From NCBI GenBank assembly GCA_946891915.1, contig CAMPNN010000010.1:1-26303 (forward strand): a stretch of 26,303 bases of DNA, in the 5' to 3' direction. The translations under genes and the position numbers were made by a program. Of this stretch, positions 8,363-15,946 are shown one piece after another (the first letter of the stretch is position 1; each line of letters begins with the position of its first letter). The notes under the pieces were generated by a model. It searched no databases, was not told the origin of the DNA, and saw only the letters and a program-made list of their open reading frames with translations. This DNA is from an uncultured Bifidobacteriaceae bacterium (GTDB taxonomy: Bacteria; Actinomycetota; Actinomycetes; Actinomycetales; Bifidobacteriaceae).

Positions 8363-9300
8363 TTTGCGCCAACTTCGTTATTTATTTGCTTACTTGATTG
8401 CTTACTTGATTGCGATTTTATTTGCTTACTTGATTGCGATTTTGCAAAATAATTTATCGTGGACTTTGCAGAAGGATTTAGCACTGTACTAAACACATCC
8501 CCAAGCAAATTAAGAGCCACAACAACTACAGTTACGATTAATCCCGGCCACACAACAGCCAAAGGATTTACGTGAATAAGCGTTACAGAAGTAGCGAGCA
8601 CACGACCCCAACTAGGAACACCCGAAGGCACTCCAACACCCAAATAAGTTAAACCGCTTTCCGCTAAAATCACTGTTCCTGCAGAAAGCGAAAGTTGCAC
8701 TACAGCTATAGGCATAATATTTGGCAAAACATGACGAAATAGCACGTAGCGTCTTGAAGCTCCGCTAGAAATCGCAGAATTTACGTAATCAGATTGCAAA
8801 ACAAGCAACGCACTTGGGCGAATAATACGAGCTAAATTTAAGCCGTAACCTATGCCACAAGCCAATATTATTACCAAAACACTTGTTGAAAGCGGAACAG
8901 CAAGCATAAGCGCAATTAGCACAGTTGGAATAGAAATTAGCGCATCAACAGCCATAACACTTACGCCACGAATTGCATTAGATTTAGAAATCATAAGGCC
9001 CAAAAGAAGCATTCCAACGCTTGAAGCAAGCATTATTGTGCAAATAACAAGCAATAATTCAACTCGAGAACCAGCCATAAGCCAGCTAAGAATATCCGCG
9101 CCTGTGCCATCAGTGCCAAGCAGATGCGCAAACGACGGCTTTTGCCATACTTCGTATCCGTTTGTTTGTAAAAGCGAATAAGGCGTCCAAAAGAACGAAA
9201 CAATCGCCACAAAAAGCCATATTGCGAGAGTTGTGCATACGAATTTTCCAAAAGCGGCATCCCATATGCGTTTTAGAATACTAAATTTTAGTTTATGCAC
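8359..9300 (-). CDS. ABC importer inner-membrane permease, DppC/OppC-like
   Basis: This is the second membrane subunit of the importer. The N-terminal hydrophobic helix (FVCTTLAIWLFVAIVSFFW) is followed by a periplasm-side loop with LLGTDGTGADILSWLMAG, typical of DppC/OppC. About five further helices follow, with the EAA-type loop near SGASRRYVLFRHVLPNIMP, which couples to the ATPase. A GTG start at 9300 is supported by GAGGTGAG about 6 nt upstream. The C-terminal tail of about 30 residues is unusual: after FAKSQSSKQ it repeats Ser-Ser-Lys-Gln units and ends NNEVGAK, encoded by short tandem repeats (8379-8446). It begins 21 bp after the partner permease and overlaps the ATPase gene by 4 bp. 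Assignment to the family is firm; substrate is unknown. Confidence 0.92.
   Translation of the reverse strand: MHKLKFSILKRIWDAAFGKFVCTTLAIWLFVAIVSFFWTPYSLLQTNGYEVWQKPSFAHLLGTDGTGADILSWLMAGSRVELLLVICTIMLASSVGMLLLGLMISKSNAIRGVSVMAVDALISIPTVLIALMLAVPLSTSVLVIILACGIGYGLNLARIIRPSALLVLQSDYVNSAISSGASRRYVLFRHVLPNIMPIAVVQLSLSAGTVILAESGLTYLGVGVPSGVPSWGRVLATSVTLIHVNPLAVVWPGLIVTVVVVALNLLGDVFSTVLNPSAKSTINYFAKSQSSKQIKSQSSKQSSKQINNEVGAK
8379..8446. repeat. tandem repeats encoding the permease C-terminal tail
   Basis: Imperfect copies built on TTTGCTTACTTGATTGCGAT fill this stretch. On the minus strand they encode repeated SSKQ and KSQSSKQI units at the end of the DppC-like permease. The copies differ in length, which suggests slippage-driven growth of a cytoplasmic tail. 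Confidence 0.8.
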
Positions 9301-9321
9301 AAACTCACCTCACTTAAACTA

Positions 9322-10290
9322 TTAACCTTCAACCGCATTTTCATCCAGCCTGGCATCAAGCAAACGATGCGTAATATCAACAGCTAAGCCAATTAGCAAG
9401 AACAGTGCAGCCAGCATAAAAAGCTCGCCTTGAGCAGCAATTAAATCACGCAATCCAACATCACGAACCATTCCCATACCTATACCAGGTAAAGAAAATA
9501 GGTTTTCAATAACCATCACGCCCATAACCATATGAGCAAAAGTCAATCCAATTACAGACACAAGCTGCGGAAGAGCAAGACGCAAAGCAACACGCCATAT
9601 AGCCTGTTTACGAGTAAGCCCACAAGCCATAGACTGAGCAATCACTTCACTTTGCGCAATATTTTCAAGCGTTGCGGAAGTGTATCGCATAAAACTAGAG
9701 CCAACAATAATGCCAACCGTAATAGCAGGAAGAAGAATAGAAGCAAAAGCATCTGGAAAATCACCCCAACCTTCTGTTGGAAAACCTTGAGTTGGAAGCA
9801 AATTAAAAACGCCAATACCCCTGCCAAAAAGCAAAATAAGCAACATAGCACCCCACAAAGCTGGCACAGAACCAGAAGCAAGAGCCACGAAACGCAAAAT
9901 TGATTGAGTAAGCTTCCCCTCATGAGTTACCTTAAAGCAGCCGAGAGGAATACCTATTGCCAGCGCAACTACAAGTCCAAGAATAATAAGCGGAAAAGTA
10001 ATAGTAGCGCGAGTTGCAATCATACTTGCCACAGGCCTTCCAGTAAGAATTGAAATGCCAAAATCTCCGCGAAGCAACCCAAAAAGCCAATCTACATATT
10101 GCGTAAAAAGCGACTTATTTAAGCCAAGCTCAGCACGCAACTGCTCAACTTTGCCGCAAGGGGAGTTAAGACCAGCCATAACTTGCGCAACATCGCCTGG
10201 GAGAACGCGAAGCGCAAGAAAAACTGCCGCAGAAATGCAAAACAAAGCTGCAATAAAAAGCAGCATGCGCTGGCATATCATGCGAAACAT
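9322..10290 (-). CDS. ABC importer inner-membrane permease, DppB/OppB-like
   Basis: This is the first membrane subunit of the importer. It starts with a membrane helix (MLLFIAALFCISAAVFLALR) followed by the DppB/OppB hallmark LPGDVAQVMAG and the LRAELGLNKSLFTQYVDWL segment. About five more helices follow. The ATPase-coupling loop is near ACGLTRKQAIWRVALRLALPQ. The frame can be extended to a TTG at 10296, but the strong GGGGAG site ends right at that codon. The ATG at 10290 has the site 6 nt upstream and is preferred (322 residues). The gene lies 58 bp after the binding-protein gene and 21 bp before the DppC-like permease, in the classic order for this importer family. Confidence 0.93.
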   Translation of the reverse strand: MFRMICQRMLLFIAALFCISAAVFLALRVLPGDVAQVMAGLNSPCGKVEQLRAELGLNKSLFTQYVDWLFGLLRGDFGISILTGRPVASMIATRATITFPLIILGLVVALAIGIPLGCFKVTHEGKLTQSILRFVALASGSVPALWGAMLLILLFGRGIGVFNLLPTQGFPTEGWGDFPDAFASILLPAITVGIIVGSSFMRYTSATLENIAQSEVIAQSMACGLTRKQAIWRVALRLALPQLVSVIGLTFAHMVMGVMVIENLFSLPGIGMGMVRDVGLRDLIAAQGELFMLAALFLLIGLAVDITHRLLDARLDENAVEG

Positions 10291-10348
10291 TGGCAACTCC
10301 CCTTTTGCGTCAATTTTGATTACTTATTTAATTTTGCGTAGATTTTTG

Positions 10349-12067
10349 CTACTTAGTTAAACGCAGGTTGTAAAGCGGCAAAATCTCCTGATTCATGTCA
10401 AACGGCATTCCCTCAAGATTCTTTACCTTCGCAGTTACAACGCGATAATTAAACAGCCAATCTGCAGGCGCATCTTCGCTAATAATTTTCGCAGCTTTCT
10501 TAAGCAACTCATACGACTCATGCTCATTCGCACAAAGCATAGCCTTAGCGTACAAGTCTTGCACCTGCTTATTGTCATAACCGTAGTAGTAAGTAGGATC
10601 CGCCCACTGGCCAAAATCGTGGCTTTCGTTGTGATCAACCATCGACAAATCGTACTGCTTGTTCTTATACACGTCCTGAAGCCAAGTTGTAAACTCAACA
10701 ACATTCACCTTCAAATCAATTCCTGCAGCTTTAAGCTGCGAGCGCAATTGATCGCCAAGTTGAGTGCCATAAATATTTGGGTAAGTAAGCGAAAGTTGCA
10801 ACGGATGCGACTCGTCGAAGCCAGCCTCTTTCATAAGTTGCTTCGCGCGCTGAATATTATGCGGATAGAGATTAGTTAAATCCTCATAACCTGGGTCAAG
10901 AGATGGAATTGGGCCGCCAAGTGGCGCATCAGTGCCGCCTCGCGACGCAATAATTTGCTTGTGATCAATCGCGTAACGAATAGCCTTTCGCACGCGAGCA
11001 TCCTTCGTGCGCTCGCCCTTCATATTCATAGCAAGCACAAACTTATCTGTACCATTCCCAGCCCGCACAACGTAGCGCTTAGAATCATCCTTAAACGGCT
11101 TAGCAAGCTGGCCGGAAATAGGAGCCAATGCCTCAACAGAACCGGAAGAAAGCGCGTCTACAGCAGCATTGTCATCCACAAAGTAGCGCACAACAACTTT
11201 TTCGGTTTTAGCAGGATGGATGCCCTTATAGCGCGGATTTGCCTTCAAAACAACGCGATCGTTCGGCACAAACTTGTCGATTAAGTACGGTCCGGAGCCA
11301 ACAGCTTGCGTTTTAGCATCGTAGTTGGCAGTTTTGTCAAACACTAAACCGGAGCGACTGCAGAGCGCCCACAAAAGCTTGGCATTTGGCTCTTTAAGCG
11401 TAATTTCAAAAGTGTAATCGTCCTTCGCTTTTGCAGACTCAACTTTTCCGACCATATTAGAGCCGCGGTACTGCTTGGAAACAAGCTCGTTAAACGACCA
11501 TTCTGCATCTTTTGCAGTGAGCTTGTGTCCGTTAGAAAATACTGCATTTTTACGAAGATGGAAAGTGTAGCGCAAACCATCTTTGCTAATCTCCCAGCTT
11601 TTCGCCAAGGAAGGTGAAACTTGGTTTTTTTGATTGCGCGCAACCAAGCCTTCGTAAACGTTTCCAATAAGAAGCTGGTCTAGCGAAGAACCGGACTGGT
11701 TTCGGATATCGAGGTTCGTAGGAGCAAGTTTTAGGCCAATCGTCACGGTTTTGTGTGACATTGTGCTTACATTGTTTTGCGAATTGAATAGATTCTTGTC
11801 TGTTACTGTTGCAAAAATCGCGCTTATTACAACGATCGCCACAATTCCTATAGTAATGAACCACGGTTTGCGTAATTTGCGATTGTGTGATTCGTTTGAT
11901 GCTGCGTCGTTAAGCGATTCGTCTGTACTTGCTTTAGACGAGCTTGCTTTAGATGCGCTTTCGTTGTTAGCGCCTTTTTGATTAGCGCTTGCATAAGTTT
12001 TCCCAGAGAATTCTTCGGTCGCGCCGTTTATTTCGTGCGCGCCTTCCTCGGGTTTTGTGTTACCCAT
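10349..12067 (-). CDS. ABC importer substrate-binding protein, family 5 (SBP_bac_5), membrane-anchored
   Basis: This is the extracellular binding component of the importer (peptide/nickel/opine family 5). The binding domain begins near VTIGLKLAPTNLDIRN. It contains the family pattern LIGNVYEGLVARN...VSPSLAKSWEISKDGLRYTFHLRKN and the later RKAIRYAIDHKQII segment. The ATG at 12067 is chosen because AGAAAGG stands about 10 nt upstream; the frame extends to 12121 with no ribosome site. From that start (572 residues) the N-terminus is odd. About 65 hydrophilic residues rich in Ser, Ala, Asn and Lys precede a basic patch (RKLRKP) and a hydrophobic helix (68-88). There is no lipobox cysteine, so the protein appears to be a single-pass membrane protein with a cytoplasmic tail rather than a lipoprotein. 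It heads the importer operon and is divergent from pdxS. Confidence 0.9.
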   Translation of the reverse strand: MGNTKPEEGAHEINGATEEFSGKTYASANQKGANNESASKASSSKASTDESLNDAASNESHNRKLRKPWFITIGIVAIVVISAIFATVTDKNLFNSQNNVSTMSHKTVTIGLKLAPTNLDIRNQSGSSLDQLLIGNVYEGLVARNQKNQVSPSLAKSWEISKDGLRYTFHLRKNAVFSNGHKLTAKDAEWSFNELVSKQYRGSNMVGKVESAKAKDDYTFEITLKEPNAKLLWALCSRSGLVFDKTANYDAKTQAVGSGPYLIDKFVPNDRVVLKANPRYKGIHPAKTEKVVVRYFVDDNAAVDALSSGSVEALAPISGQLAKPFKDDSKRYVVRAGNGTDKFVLAMNMKGERTKDARVRKAIRYAIDHKQIIASRGGTDAPLGGPIPSLDPGYEDLTNLYPHNIQRAKQLMKEAGFDESHPLQLSLTYPNIYGTQLGDQLRSQLKAAGIDLKVNVVEFTTWLQDVYKNKQYDLSMVDHNESHDFGQWADPTYYYGYDNKQVQDLYAKAMLCANEHESYELLKKAAKIISEDAPADWLFNYRVVTAKVKNLEGMPFDMNQEILPLYNLRLTK

Positions 12068-12365
12068 ACCATAAACCTTTCTAATTATTTTGCTCAACGC
12101 TACAGCGCAATTGATTGCCAAGTTTTTAGCAACTTACTAATTACGCCTAAAGTCGCAGGCTTTACCAATCGTAGCTTATTAACGAACCAGGCTCACCGTA
12201 TGCTCCTCCAAAAAACTCACCAATAATTTGTATAAATACGATTTTAAGAGCGCACAAGGTTGTAGTATTTATTAGGTATATATCCTACGAATGTGGTTAA
12301 ATTCCAACAGAACGTAAACTTGCAAACGTGCGCAAACGCGCATAATACATCTAATAAAGCGAGGA
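12068..12365. promoter_or_regulatory. divergent intergenic region between importer operon and pdxST
   Basis: About 300 bp separate two divergent operons, so promoters for both should lie here. For pdxS, CATAAT (12341-12346) is a fair -10 box, with TTGCAA (12320-12325) upstream at a short 15-bp spacing. GCAAACG is repeated nearby (12322 and 12332). An AT-rich patch (12225-12290) has several TATA-like hexamers. No convincing promoter pair was found for the importer side. There is no adjacent PdxR/MocR regulator gene, and no riboswitch was recognised. Confidence 0.4.
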
Positions 12366-13304
12366 ATGATGGCTGAGAACTTGAATACTACAGTAACCGT
12401 GAACGAATCCTCAGATCCGCAGAACAAAAGCGGCGAAGACCGCACAGCATTAAACCGCCAGCTGGCTCAAATGCTTAAGGGCGGCGTGATTATGGATGTA
12501 ACCACTCCAGAGCAGGCAAAGATTGCTCAGGATTCTGGAGCTTGCGCAGTTATGGCATTGGAGCGCATTCCTGCAGATATTCGCGCAGCCGGCGGCGTTT
12601 CTCGCATGAGCGATCCGGCAATGATTCACGGCATTCAGGAAGCTGTGTCTATTCCTGTGATGGCAAAGTGCCGCATTGGTCACTTTGTTGAGGCTCAGGT
12701 GCTTGAAGCTATTGAAATTGATTACATTGACGAAAGCGAAGTGCTTTCCCCAGCTGACGACGTTCACCATATTAATAAGCGCGATTTCGCTGTGCCTTTC
12801 GTGTGCGGCGCTAAGGATTTGGGCGAGGCTTTGCGCAGGATTAACGAAGGCGCTTCTATGATTCGCACTAAGGGCGAGCCAGGCACTGGCGACGTGATTC
12901 AGGCTGTGCGCCACATGCGTATGATGAATTCTGCTATTCGCAAGCTCACTAGCATGCGCGAGGATGAGCTTTTTGAGGAAGCAAAGAATTTGCGCGTGCC
13001 ATTTGAGCTTGTAAAGTACGTTGCAGAAAACGGCAAGCTTCCTGTAGTGAACTTCGCAGCCGGCGGTGTTGCCACCCCTGCAGATGCTGCTTTGATGATG
13101 CAGCTTGGAGCTGAAGGCGTGTTCGTTGGCTCCGGCATCTTTAAGTCCGGAGACCCAGCAAAGCGCGCGGCCGCAATCGTGAAGGCTGTTACTAACTACA
13201 AGGATGCCAAGATGATTGCTAAGCTTTCCGAGAATTTGGGTGAAGCAATGGTTGGCATTAACGAGCAGGAAATCAAGCTTTTGATGGCTGAGCGCGGCGA
13301 GTGA
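12366..13304 (+). CDS. pdxS: pyridoxal 5'-phosphate synthase subunit PdxS
   Basis: PdxS is the synthase half of the DXP-independent PLP pathway. It joins ribose 5-phosphate, glyceraldehyde 3-phosphate and ammonia to form pyridoxal phosphate. Lys101 in [14 protein letters not shown] is the lysine that binds the sugar, Lys169 in [10 protein letters not shown] is the second imine lysine, and Asp44 in GGVIMDV is the conserved acid. [12 protein letters not shown] marks the start of the fold; the 28 or so residues before it are variable. Two ATG codons stand in tandem (12366 and 12369). The GAGGA site sits almost against them, so the second is slightly better placed. At 312 residues (family about 295) it is complete. 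It is followed after 60 bp by pdxT, with a tandem repeat filling the gap. Confidence 0.97.
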   Translation: MMAENLNTTVTVNESSDPQNKSGEDRTALNRQLAQMLKGGVIMDVTTPEQAKIAQDSGACAVMALERIPADIRAAGGVSRMSDPAMIHGIQEAVSIPVMAKCRIGHFVEAQVLEAIEIDYIDESEVLSPADDVHHINKRDFAVPFVCGAKDLGEALRRINEGASMIRTKGEPGTGDVIQAVRHMRMMNSAIRKLTSMREDELFEEAKNLRVPFELVKYVAENGKLPVVNFAAGGVATPADAALMMQLGAEGVFVGSGIFKSGDPAKRAAAIVKAVTNYKDAKMIAKLSENLGEAMVGINEQEIKLLMAERGE

Positions 13305-13305
13305 T

Positions 13306-13369
13306 TAAGGCGAACGATTAAGCGAGCGATTAAGGCTAACGATTGAGGCGAATGACTGAGGCGAATGAC
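13306..13369. repeat. 12-13 bp tandem repeat bridging pdxS stop and pdxT start
   Basis: Five tandem units built on TRAGGCGAAYGAY fill the pdxS-pdxT gap: 13306-13318, 13319-13330 (one base shorter), 13331-13343, 13344-13356 and 13357-13369. The last two are identical. Each carries an AGGCGA ribosome-site-like core. The last two each contain an ATG, and the final one is the annotated pdxT start (13365). Confidence 0.92.
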
Positions 13370-13979
13370 TTTGACAGACTCACCTATCAATACTGATAAC
13401 TCCACTACTAGTAACTCCGCTCATACTGTAGCTGTTTTAGCTGTTCAAGGAGCTTTTCTTGAGCACCGTTTGATGCTTGAAAAGCTTGGCGCGCGCGTTA
13501 TTGAGCTTCGTCAGGCGCGCGACTTGGAGCAGTCTTTTGACCGTTTGGTGCTGCCTGGCGGCGAAAGTACCGTGCAAGCTAAGCTTCTTCGAGAGCAAAA
13601 TATGCTTGAGCCTTTGCGCGAGCGCATTGCTGGCGGAATGCCGGTTCTTGGCACTTGCGCAGGCTTGATTTTGCTTGCAAAGAACGTCGAAGGAAACGAA
13701 GTCAACGGATTTGGCACGCTGGACGTGACTGTTAAGCGCAACGCTTACGGCCGCCAGCTTGGCAGCTTCCATTGCGAGGCTGATTTTGGCAATCTTGGAG
13801 CAGTTCCAATGACGTTTATTCGCGCGCCTTATATTGCGGAAGTTGGCTCTAATGCTGAGGTTCTTGCAACTGTGGATGGTCACGTGGTGGCCGCGCGCCA
13901 AGGCAACCAAATCGGCACATCCTTCCATCCGGAGCTTGATGACGATACGCGAATTCACCAGCTTTTCCTGAATCTGTAA
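13365..13979 (+). CDS. pdxT: pyridoxal 5'-phosphate synthase glutaminase subunit PdxT
   Basis: PdxT is the class I glutaminase that feeds ammonia to PdxS. The catalytic triad is complete: Cys98 in VLGTCAGLILLAK, and His188 and Glu190 in SFHPELDDD. The oxyanion/glutamine-binding LPGGEST is at 63-69. At 204 residues it has a normal length apart from about 20 extra N-terminal residues before VAVLAVQGAFLEH. The start is not settled. The ATG at 13365 is only 1 nt from the GAGGCG site of the last tandem repeat, whereas the in-frame TTG at 13371 would have about 7 nt. The ATG is annotated here. The partner pdxS lies 60 bp upstream and the two form an operon. Function is secure. Confidence 0.96.
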   Translation: MTLTDSPINTDNSTTSNSAHTVAVLAVQGAFLEHRLMLEKLGARVIELRQARDLEQSFDRLVLPGGESTVQAKLLREQNMLEPLRERIAGGMPVLGTCAGLILLAKNVEGNEVNGFGTLDVTVKRNAYGRQLGSFHCEADFGNLGAVPMTFIRAPYIAEVGSNAEVLATVDGHVVAARQGNQIGTSFHPELDDDTRIHQLFLNL

Positions 13980-13989
13980 TCGGATTTAT

Positions 13990-14033
13990 AAACGCATCGT
14001 AAACGCATCGTAAGTGATTCGTAAGTGATTCGT
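13990..14033. repeat. 11-bp tandem repeat downstream of pdxT
   Basis: Four tandem 11-bp units follow pdxT: AAACGCATCGT twice (13990-14011), then AAGTGATTCGT twice (14012-14033). They lead directly into the 52-bp palindrome array. No stem-loop terminator for pdxT is visible before them. Confidence 0.9.
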
Positions 14034-14037
14034 AGCT

Positions 14038-14225
14038 CCGGCAAATGTTCCAAAATAACGCCGATATAGCTACATTTGCCGGAAATTCTCCCGCAAATGT
14101 TCTATAAAATGGCTGGTGTAGCTACAAATGCCGGAGATTATACGGCAAATGTTCTATAAAATGGCCAAAACAACTACATTTGCCGGAGAAAAAACTACCG
14201 CAAATGTTCTATAAAATGGCCAAAA
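14038..14225. repeat. 52-bp period palindromic repeat array, type A (three full units and one partial)
   Basis: Units start at 14039, 14091, 14143 and 14198 (steps 52, 52 and 55). Each full unit opens with CGGCAAATGTTC or CCGCAAATGTTC and closes with the complement (ACATTTGCCGG), giving a 43-44 nt stem-loop and an 8-11 nt spacer. The first unit has an 11-bp perfect stem (14038-14048 with 14072-14082). The third has a 10-bp perfect stem. The second has an altered right arm (ACAAATGCCGG). The fourth keeps only its first 28 nt and then runs into the type B hairpins. TCTATAAAATGGC is shared by units 2-4. Confidence 0.9.
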
Positions 14226-14365
14226 CGACTTTTCCTTTACAGCCTTGTAAAGGAAAAGTCGGAATCAAGCCGAAAAACGTTATTTTCTTTACAACCTTGT
14301 AAAGAAAAAGTCGAAATCAAGCCAAAAAACGTTTTTTCCTTTACAATCGCGTAAAGGAAAAAACG
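14226..14365. repeat. 52-bp period hairpin array, type B (three units)
   Basis: Three 36-nt hairpins start exactly 52 bp apart: 14226-14261, 14278-14313 and 14330-14365. Each is separated by a 16-nt spacer of the form RAATCAAGCCRAAAAA. Hairpin 1 has a perfect 16-bp stem (CGACTTTTCCTTTACA with its complement) and a GCCT loop. Hairpin 2 has an 11-bp perfect core (14283-14293 with 14298-14308, loop ACCT). Hairpin 3 has a perfect 15-bp stem and loop AATCGC. No T-run follows, so they are not typical terminators. Stem changes are matched on both arms between copies. Confidence 0.92.
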
Positions 14366-14561
14366 CACTACGCTCTAATCGCACCAATGCACTTCGTTGC
14401 GAACATATTAACAACAAAGTTTTTAACGCAGAAGTTAAAAACTTACCAAAATACAAAAGTTTTTAACGCAGGATTCAAAAACTTTGAATTTTATGTAAGT
14501 TTTTGATATCATGGTTAAAAAGTTAGAAAAGTAGAGTAAATGTTCAAAAAGGGAGATTGCT
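14366..14561 (+). promoter_or_regulatory. promoter and palindromic operator-like sites upstream of the ATPase gene
   Basis: TTGAAT (14484-14489) and TATCAT (14507-14512), with a 17-bp spacer, form a plausible promoter for the ATPase gene. Three palindromes sharing the AAGTTTTT core surround it: 14417-14444 (11-bp arms), 14456-14485 (9-bp arms) and 14476-14505 (9-bp arms, AAGTTTTTG with its complement). The last covers the -35 box and spacer, a usual place for a repressor site. The first two also share the direct repeat AAGTTTTTAACGCAG. That a protein binds here is inference. Confidence 0.55.
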
Positions 14562-15887
14562 GTGATATACAATTCAGCAACACACGCGCTCATAAATCGC
14601 CCGGAATACTTAAACCAGCTTATTGAACATAAAGACGTAGACTTGGTGAAAATCGTAACTGGAATTCGAAGGTGCGGAAAGTCCTCCCTACTCGACCTTT
14701 TCCATAAGCATCTGCTTAATTCCGGCGTAAACGAAGACCACATCATTCACATGAATCTTGAGTCGCTTAAATACAGAAACATTACAAATTACACGGAATT
14801 ATACGATTATATAAGCAAACGAATTCCAGCAGACTGCGCAGAAATCACAGAACCACAAACTGCATCACATAATGTAAACAATGCCAATAACAACATCAAT
14901 AACACCAACAAATCCACAAAAACTTATCTTATTTTTGACGAGCTTCAAGCCGTAGAAAATTGGCAAAAAGCAGTAGAGTCGTTCCGCATTGATTTCAACG
15001 TTGACATTTACATTACAGGATCAAACGCGTATTTACTTTCCAGCGAATTTTCAACACTACTAGCAGGTCGCTATGTTGAAATCCGCATGCTGCCATTATC
15101 CTTCAAAGAATTCCTGGACTTTTACAGCTTCCCAGCAAATGCATCAACAGACGAAAAGTTCCAAAAATACCTGCAATTTGGCGGAATGCCAGTATTAAGC
15201 GAATATAAATTCAACGAGACGCGTAGCATGCAAGTTTTAGAAGGCATATATTCAACCGTTATTCTGCGAGACGTTTTACAAAGAAACGAAAAAGCAGACC
15301 AAACCGTTCTACAAAAACTTATGACTTTCTTATGCTCAACTATTGGCAGCACAACTTCCCCAAACAGCATAAGTAAATCGCTTCGATCTGAAGGGGATAT
15401 TGAAAAAACTACAGTATCTGTTGCTAGCAAAACCGTTAGCGATTACATACGCATGCTGAGCAACGCTTTTGTTATTTTTCCAGTACAACGCTACGATATT
15501 CAAGGCAAAGAGCTTCTGAAAACGCTTGGAAAAAATTACATTATTGACTTAGGTTTCCGCAATATGCTTTTAGGATACAGAGGAACAGATCGCGGGCACA
15601 TTATAGAAAACATTGTATTTCTTGAACTTATTAGACGCGATTATCGCGTTTATATTGGAAAAGTTGGTAGCACGGAAGTAGATTTTGTTGCAGAAAAGCC
15701 TAACGAAAAAATATACGTTCAGGTAACCGAAAGCATGCAATCTCCAGAAACGCGCGAACGCGAGCTGAAGCCACTACGCGCTATTAAAGATAATTACGAA
15801 AAAGTAGTAATTTCAATGGATCGCGATTACATAAATTCTTACGACGGCATTAAGGCGATTAACCTTACGGATTGGCTGCTTAAGTAA
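14562..15887 (+). CDS. ATP-binding protein, AAA_14 family with DUF4143 C-terminal domain
   Basis: The N-terminal P-loop domain has Walker A GIRRCGKSS (34-42) and Walker B TYLIFDELQ (Asp126-Glu127). The YITGSNAYLLSS segment resembles a sensor region, and GRYVEIRMLPLSFKEFL is typical of this family. The C-terminal part is a DUF4143-type domain. It ends in TEVDFVAEKPNEKIYVQVTESM, the acidic/Gln pattern of a restriction-endonuclease-like fold. An Asn-rich stretch (about 104-116) precedes the Walker B strand. A GTG start at 14562 has GGGAG 6 nt upstream. These proteins are common, often mobile, and their role is unknown; ATPase and DNA-linked functions have been proposed. Here the gene is flanked by palindrome arrays on both sides. 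No partner gene overlaps it. Family is confident; function is not assigned. Confidence 0.88.
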   Translation: MIYNSATHALINRPEYLNQLIEHKDVDLVKIVTGIRRCGKSSLLDLFHKHLLNSGVNEDHIIHMNLESLKYRNITNYTELYDYISKRIPADCAEITEPQTASHNVNNANNNINNTNKSTKTYLIFDELQAVENWQKAVESFRIDFNVDIYITGSNAYLLSSEFSTLLAGRYVEIRMLPLSFKEFLDFYSFPANASTDEKFQKYLQFGGMPVLSEYKFNETRSMQVLEGIYSTVILRDVLQRNEKADQTVLQKLMTFLCSTIGSTTSPNSISKSLRSEGDIEKTTVSVASKTVSDYIRMLSNAFVIFPVQRYDIQGKELLKTLGKNYIIDLGFRNMLLGYRGTDRGHIIENIVFLELIRRDYRVYIGKVGSTEVDFVAEKPNEKIYVQVTESMQSPETRERELKPLRAIKDNYEKVVISMDRDYINSYDGIKAINLTDWLLK

Positions 15888-15946
15888 GCGTGCAATGCTG
15901 CGCGAAAGCACGTTGGAGCGGAGGCACGCGGAACGTCGGAGCGAGG

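Noticed and set aside
12068..12365. Riboswitch or tRNA in the divergent intergenic region
   Set aside because: No cloverleaf or known aptamer pattern could be made out; only weak promoter-like boxes are present.
12450..12914. 154-codon minus-strand frame
   Set aside because: Antisense shadow of pdxS with no recognisable motif.
14038..14365. CRISPR array
   Set aside because: Units are palindromic along most of their length, spacers are nearly identical to each other, and no cas gene is in the window.
14226..14365. Rho-independent terminators for pdxT
   Set aside because: Stems are AT-rich, no T-run follows any hairpin, and three regularly spaced copies are not typical of a terminator. A termination role is not excluded.
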